Made by a program: the position numbers and the translations under genes | Shown: positions 5,650-9,401 of the stretch, one piece after another | Layout of the letters: every line of letters starts with the position of its first letter | Position numbering within the stretch: the first letter of the stretch is position 1 | Notes under the pieces: generated by a model | The model's input: only the letters and a program-made list of their open reading frames with translations | What the model was told of the DNA's origin: nothing | Database searches by the model: none | Source: Bacteroidota bacterium | Lineage (GTDB): Bacteria; Bacteroidota; Bacteroidia; UBA8524 | Direction of reading: 5' to 3' | Length of the DNA stretch: 9,401 nt | Assembly (NCBI GenBank): GCA_003531115.1 | Contig: DQHT01000142.1 | Coordinates: 1-9,401, forward strand

Positions 5650-6549
5650 ATGCTCGCAGGAATATTAAAATCAAGCCGGATAGAAAAAAATCTGACAACC
5701 CTCGATGTGTCCGTACGCTCGCGTTTGGATCCAAGCCTGATCTCCAGGTATGAAAACGGGAACCGCATACCCACCCGCGACCACACACTTCGTCTGGCGC
5801 GGGCACTTGCCATCGACGAGGAGAAGCTTTTGGTGGCCTGGCTTTCCGAAAAGCTCAAAAAGGTACTTCTGGAAGAGGAACTGGATACAGTCAGGAAAAG
5901 AGCGATGGATCTGCTCCTGGAAAAAACCAGTCCCGAAGAACTCCTTTTGACAACAAGCAGTCGGATCATGGTGAGTCAGGAAACGGCATTAAAAAAATTG
6001 AAATCCGACTTTCGGCGCCTATCCGAACTTTTTCCTGATCGATGGAAAAATTATGAGACTCAGGGAAACGTATCCCTTACCCGGGATATCAATCACCTGG
6101 CAGGAAATTCCTGGTCTGGCGATAAAGCTTATGCCTTTCTTATGGATGGAAAGACCTTTCCGGAACATGATTTTAAATCGCATGTACAGCTTAACGGTAC
6201 TTATACCCTGCTTATGAACCCCGGCCAACTATCCGACCCCTTATTGCTCGACCATATCAATAAATTCGGGGAAACAGCGCTGGAGCAGGTTCCGTTTTCC
6301 CTTTCCCAAAACACCCCGGCATCCATCGCACAAGCCTGGCAGAAGAGCCTGGCACTTTCTGCCTTACTGGATGCTCAACGCTGGCTGGCAATTGTTTTGA
6401 TCCTGAATAATCCTGGTTTTCCCCTTGCCTCCTTGCCTGTCAATGCTCCTCCTGTCAATACCGATGAACCTGTTATTCATCTGGCCGAATACTTCGGTGA
6501 ATGGATGGTAAAAGAACTACGCCGGGCTATTGAATTCCTGGAGGAATAG
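5650..6549 (+). CDS. XRE-type helix-turn-helix protein with an unrecognised C-terminal domain
   Basis: The 299-residue protein opens with an XRE/Cro-type HTH domain (about 4-58). Its recognition helix region DPSLISRYENGNRIPT (27-42) and following LRLARALAIDEEKLLVAWL (47-65) are textbook for the family. A long charged helical segment follows (about 66-128). The C-terminal half (130-299) has a mixed pattern, a Pro/Asn-rich stretch around 254-275 and a terminal helix; I do not recognise it. The N-terminal part reminds me of HTH segments fused to Fic proteins in Bacteroidota, but no HPFxxGNGR motif is present. The ATG at 5650 is chosen over TTG 5611 and ATG 5635 because the -7 element TAGGTTTG lies at 5625-5632. 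It is divergent from nlpC/P60 and may regulate it or itself, which is inference. Confidence 0.75.
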   Translation: MLAGILKSSRIEKNLTTLDVSVRSRLDPSLISRYENGNRIPTRDHTLRLARALAIDEEKLLVAWLSEKLKKVLLEEELDTVRKRAMDLLLEKTSPEELLLTTSSRIMVSQETALKKLKSDFRRLSELFPDRWKNYETQGNVSLTRDINHLAGNSWSGDKAYAFLMDGKTFPEHDFKSHVQLNGTYTLLMNPGQLSDPLLLDHINKFGETALEQVPFSLSQNTPASIAQAWQKSLALSALLDAQRWLAIVLILNNPGFPLASLPVNAPPVNTDEPVIHLAEYFGEWMVKELRRAIEFLEE

Positions 6550-6575
6550 GCTTGGAGCTTGGAATTTACGAAATA

Positions 6576-7127
6576 CTATTCCAGTCCCAACGACTTGATA
6601 ATATATTCTACCTGATACAATTCAACCGGATCGAAGGTGGTTTTGAGCGTGGTTCCATACATTTTAGCCATGGATTGGTAAAAGATGCTGGTAAAGGGGT
6701 TGGAATACTGGTCAAGGATCTCGTAGGAGGTTTTCCCCGTTTCGCGATGGATGAGTTTGATAAGCAGTTTTCCCTGGCTGATGGTCAGATTTTTCAGGTC
6801 ATCCAGAAACTGTTCTTTGACCGCTTTTTCAGTTTTTCGGGCGTATTTTCTTCTTTCCTTTTCTGTTTTCAGGGTACGCAAATTATCATCCATAACCTGC
6901 AAACGGAAGGCGGCTAATTTGGCATAAGGAAGGGTCACTTTTATGTCGCGAACCAAACGCAGGTACCTTTTTTCGGCTTCGGCGTCTTTCAACTCATTTA
7001 AGATCACCTCGTCAAAAATATAAACAGGAAGGGTATCACCATCAACCACTTCAAAGCGAACGATGGTCTGGGCTTTCAGGGATTGAAATCCTGAGATTAC
7101 AAAAAGAAGAAAAACCAGCTTTTTCAT
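6576..7127 (-). CDS. secreted DUF4294-family protein
   Basis: The 183-residue product has a clear signal peptide (MKKLVFLLFVISGFQSLKAQ, likely cleavage near residue 18-20) and then the DUF4294 domain, an uncharacterised family found in Bacteroidota. Recognisable blocks are DGDTLPVY (29-36), KRYLRLVRDIKVTLPYAKLA (53-72), a charged helical segment with ERRKYARKTEKAVKEQF (91-107), LTISQGKLLIKLIHRETGKTSY (114-135), and FYQSMAKMYGTTLKTTFDP (149-167). The Gly-Lys-Leu-Leu-Ile-Lys-Leu-Ile core is the most typical part. The protein should act in the periplasm; no catalytic activity is known to me. It is the last gene after mtaB and lgt, 34 nt downstream of lgt, with a -7-like element in the gap, so it may be both co-transcribed and separately expressed. 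It ends facing the XRE-type gene, 26 nt apart. Confidence 0.9.
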   Translation of the reverse strand: MKKLVFLLFVISGFQSLKAQTIVRFEVVDGDTLPVYIFDEVILNELKDAEAEKRYLRLVRDIKVTLPYAKLAAFRLQVMDDNLRTLKTEKERRKYARKTEKAVKEQFLDDLKNLTISQGKLLIKLIHRETGKTSYEILDQYSNPFTSIFYQSMAKMYGTTLKTTFDPVELYQVEYIIKSLGLE

Positions 7128-7140
7128 ATATACCTGCGCT

Positions 7141-7148
7141 TAAAGGTA
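7141..7148 (-). promoter_or_regulatory. possible internal -7 element before the DUF4294 gene
   Basis: On the minus strand TACCTTTA matches TAnnTTTG at 7 of 8 positions and ends 13 nt before the ATG at 7127, the same geometry as at the nlpC/P60 gene. No TTG is found at the usual -33 distance, which would fall in the end of lgt. Confidence 0.35.
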
Positions 7149-7161
7149 TTCTGTTCAATTT

Positions 7162-8322
7162 TTATGCCTTTTTGATCGGAGTCCTTTTAAAATAAACGAT
7201 TCCCGCGATCCCGAGCACCACCAGAACAAAGGAAATCATTTCAGCCTGGGTCAATTGCATGCCCAAAACATCCATCTTATTGTTCACACGGATCTTTTCA
7301 ATAAGGAAACGCTCCACCCCGTTCATTATCATATAAATAGCGAAGAGCATGCCCGGTACTTTGATGCGGGTGCGTAAAGTCCATAAAACAAAAAAGAGGA
7401 GAATACAGGCAAATGTTTCATACAGGGGAGTGGGAAATACTCCCTGCTCGAGTTGATAACAATATTCCCCAACACATCCGTCGATCGGCACTCCCTCTTT
7501 TAAAACATTATTGGGGTAACGGTAACTCCATAACCAATCAGGAGCCCAACTTAACCAGCCTGGTTTGGCTGCGGTATTTACGATCCCCCAATCTCCATCT
7601 CCAGAGACCTGGCAACCCAGACGGCCCAGTCCGTAAGCCAGCATCATGGCCGGGGCGCCAATGTCGAGCATATGCCGCCAATGGATACCTTTTCTCCACG
7701 CCAGATACAGCACAGTAATCGCTCCGAAAAGCAATCCTCCATAAAAAGTTAATCCGCTAAAAGCCAGCAAATTGCCTATTGGGTCTTTTAAAAATTCTTC
7801 CCAGTTTTCGAGGTTATGGAAAATTTTGGCTCCGATCAATCCGGAAATCGCTGCGGCAACGGTGAGGTTGCCCATAATTTCATAGGGATGGATGAGTTTT
7901 TCTTCGATCTCTATTGGTAGTGGCTCCCGGCTGTGGCGGTAATACCGGTATCCGCCTGAAATCGCCGCAAGGAGCAACCCAAAGAGTCCGCTTCCTTCCA
8001 TAGAAAACAAATAGTCCTGCAGGCTCAGTCCACCGGTTCCATCCATAAACAAGGGAACCAGCTTAAAGCCCAATAAAAAGCCGATAAAAGTCGAACCGAT
8101 AAGATCAGAAACCCGTTCCTGCTTAACCTGCTCCGGAGTGACCCTGGTTTTTATCGGCTTCAATACCCCGTCCCTCTCCTTGCGTTTCATTTCAAGTACC
8201 ATGACGTAATTGGCAACGAGGAAGGAAACCGCTACAAGGAATCCGAAACTCTGCAGGTATGACAAAAATTCATTGTCGATACCAAAAAGGTCTTTGAAAA
8301 GGTATTTTAGGTTTGGATACAT
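7162..8322 (-). CDS. lgt: prolipoprotein diacylglyceryl transferase
   Basis: Lgt is the membrane enzyme that transfers diacylglycerol from phosphatidylglycerol to the lipobox Cys of prolipoproteins, the first step of lipoprotein maturation. The 386-residue protein has multiple membrane helices and the Lgt signature GLGRLGCQVSGDGDWG (231-246), containing the essential Arg234 equivalent. Other blocks are SGLTFYGGLLFG (189-200), FPTPLYE (296-302, compare HPSQLYE), VERFLIEKIR (336-345, holding the second essential Arg/Glu pair) and TQAEMIS (358-364). It is about 100 residues longer than E. coli Lgt. The extra part lies between the first helix and residue 150, with a Lys/Arg-rich loop and two added hydrophobic stretches (about 73-92 and 111-123). 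Tyr194 replaces the His found in the E. coli motif. It starts 3 nt after mtaB, so the two are in one operon. Confidence 0.93.
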   Translation of the reverse strand: MYPNLKYLFKDLFGIDNEFLSYLQSFGFLVAVSFLVANYVMVLEMKRKERDGVLKPIKTRVTPEQVKQERVSDLIGSTFIGFLLGFKLVPLFMDGTGGLSLQDYLFSMEGSGLFGLLLAAISGGYRYYRHSREPLPIEIEEKLIHPYEIMGNLTVAAAISGLIGAKIFHNLENWEEFLKDPIGNLLAFSGLTFYGGLLFGAITVLYLAWRKGIHWRHMLDIGAPAMMLAYGLGRLGCQVSGDGDWGIVNTAAKPGWLSWAPDWLWSYRYPNNVLKEGVPIDGCVGEYCYQLEQGVFPTPLYETFACILLFFVLWTLRTRIKVPGMLFAIYMIMNGVERFLIEKIRVNNKMDVLGMQLTQAEMISFVLVVLGIAGIVYFKRTPIKKA

Positions 8323-8325
8323 GAT

Positions 8326-9401
8326 CTAATGGTTAAGGGATTCCTGAAGAAACGCTACCCGAATGTCACCATCCGCAGCTATGTGTTCAAGGCGTACAGA
8401 TACCAGTTCATTTACAAGCAAGGGGTCGTATTCGGTGCTCACTTTGACATAGTTCTCCGTGAATCCAAACATACGTCCTTTATTTTCTTCTGCCTCAAAT
8501 AAAACCCGGGCCGTTTTCCCCAACTGTTGTTCATAAAAAAAACGGCGTTTCTTTTCCGACAAAATCCGGAGTTGGTCGGCCCGTTTTTGGCGTTCAGCTC
8601 CTGCCACAACTCCATCCATCAAAATAGCTTTGGTATTTGGCCGTTCGCTATACGGAAATACATGGAGGTAGGCAATATCCAACTCGTTCAAAAAACGGTA
8701 TGTTTCTAAAAAATCTTCTTCTGTTTCTCCGGGAAACCCAACGATCACGTCGACCCCGATACAGGCGTCGGGCATTTTTTCGCGGATATAAGATAGCCGC
8801 TCGGCATACAACTCACGTTGGTACCTTCTGCGCATCAGTTTGAGTATCTTGTTGCTGCCGGATTGTAAAGGGATATGAAAATGGGGTAAAAAGCGTTTGG
8901 ATCGGGAAACAAATTCGATGATGGCATTGGTAAGTAAATTGGGTTCGATGCTCGAAATGCGGTATCGGTCTATGCCTTCCAATTCATCAAGTTCACGTAT
9001 CAGATCGATGAATTTTTCATTCTGCAACTTGCCAAAATCACCGAGGTTTACCCCTGTGAGTACAATTTCACGGGCTCCGGTTTTAATAACTTCACGGGCC
9101 TGTTGTATGGTTTCATCAATACTTGCGCTGCGGCTAAACCCTCTGGCCAGCGGGATCGTGCAAAAGGTACAGAAGTAATTGCATCCATCCTGAACTTTCA
9201 GGAAGGTGCGGGTACGGTCACCAAACGAATAACCGGGAACGAAATTCCGCGTTTCTTTAATATCCCCGTTAAAAACCAATGGTTTCCCTTCTGATCCCAA
9301 AGCAGCAAGGTGAACAGGCAGGTTAAACTTTTCGGCCGCACCCAATACCATATTTACACCCGGGATCTCAGCGATCTCAGTAGGTTTAAGCTGAGCATAA
9401 C
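8326..9401 (-). CDS. mtaB: tRNA t6A37 methylthiotransferase MtaB (N-terminus outside window)
   Basis: This radical-SAM enzyme converts N6-threonylcarbamoyl-A37 to the 2-methylthio form in tRNAs reading A-starting codons. The frame stays open to the right edge, adding 16 residues (YAQLKPTEIAEIPGVN) before the first internal Met at 9351; 357 residues are visible. The YAQ at the very edge fits the CYAQ of the N-terminal UPF0004 domain, whose Cys would be split by the window end. The radical-SAM cluster motif CNYFCTFC (visible residues 73-80) is intact, followed by LTGVNLGDFG, HIPLQSGS and DVIVGFPGETEEDF. A C-terminal TRAM-like segment (about the last 65 residues, from LGKTARVLFEAEE) binds RNA. 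LTGVNLGDFG and the overall pattern favour MtaB over MiaB or RimO. Roughly 80 N-terminal residues are missing. It heads the mtaB-lgt-DUF4294 run. Confidence 0.92.
   Translation of the reverse strand, partial: YAQLKPTEIAEIPGVNMVLGAAEKFNLPVHLAALGSEGKPLVFNGDIKETRNFVPGYSFGDRTRTFLKVQDGCNYFCTFCTIPLARGFSRSASIDETIQQAREVIKTGAREIVLTGVNLGDFGKLQNEKFIDLIRELDELEGIDRYRISSIEPNLLTNAIIEFVSRSKRFLPHFHIPLQSGSNKILKLMRRRYQRELYAERLSYIREKMPDACIGVDVIVGFPGETEEDFLETYRFLNELDIAYLHVFPYSERPNTKAILMDGVVAGAERQKRADQLRILSEKKRRFFYEQQLGKTARVLFEAEENKGRMFGFTENYVKVSTEYDPLLVNELVSVRLEHIAADGDIRVAFLQESLNH

Noticed and set aside
6543..6582. Inverted repeat GGAATAG (6543-6549) / CTATTCC (6576-6582) between the convergent XRE and DUF4294 genes, possible terminator
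   Set aside because: Each arm is simply the 3' end of one gene (Glu codon plus TAG). The loop is 26 nt, a competing 6-bp helix uses the same 3' arm, and there is no T-run.

Overview
The window looks like chromosomal DNA from a member of the Bacteroidota. Four things suggest this. A DUF4294 protein, a family I know from this phylum, is present. The Lgt is long, with Tyr in the usual His motif. Several genes lack a Shine-Dalgarno sequence but have a TAnnTTTG-type -7 promoter element (two exact and several one-off copies) just upstream of the start. The MtaB-type tRNA enzyme and the CapA-like protein fit but are not diagnostic. No RNA genes, insertion sequences, integrases, CRISPR arrays or phage genes are visible. 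I cannot place the genus.

Left part (1-3590): the tail of an unrecognised gene and a small lipoprotein gene, 3 nt apart, come first. A small stress- or membrane-flavoured cluster follows. Two paralogous seven-helix DUF6629 membrane proteins (761-1402 and 2910-3587; 102 of 213 residues identical by hand count, no gaps) flank a stand-alone GyrI-like effector-binding protein (1701-2216) and a convergent small heat-shock protein gene (2243-2689, minus). The 220-bp divergent region between the heat-shock gene and the second DUF6629 gene holds a 12-bp perfect palindrome, a 22-bp tandem repeat and a reasonable promoter. It is the most regulatory-looking DNA in the window.

Middle part (3613-6549): a MerR-family regulator overlaps by 1 nt the start of a secreted CapA/PgsA-like protein. 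The 3' end of that gene overlaps by 11 nt a convergent, exported NlpC/P60 peptidase gene. Divergent from the peptidase, with back-to-back -7 elements 51 bp apart, is a gene for an XRE-type DNA-binding protein with a large C-terminal part I do not recognise.

Right part (6576-9401, all minus): a probable operon of mtaB (tRNA ms2t6A37 synthesis, N-terminus cut by the window edge), lgt (lipoprotein diacylglyceryl transferase) and a secreted DUF4294 protein, with gaps of 3 and 34 nt.

Most of the window is ordinary core-type Bacteroidota sequence. The parts worth a second look are the duplicated DUF6629 / GyrI-like / Hsp20 cluster with its repeat-bearing control region, the XRE protein, and the CapA-NlpC/P60 pair. 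I see no clear case for a complete new defence or mobile system.
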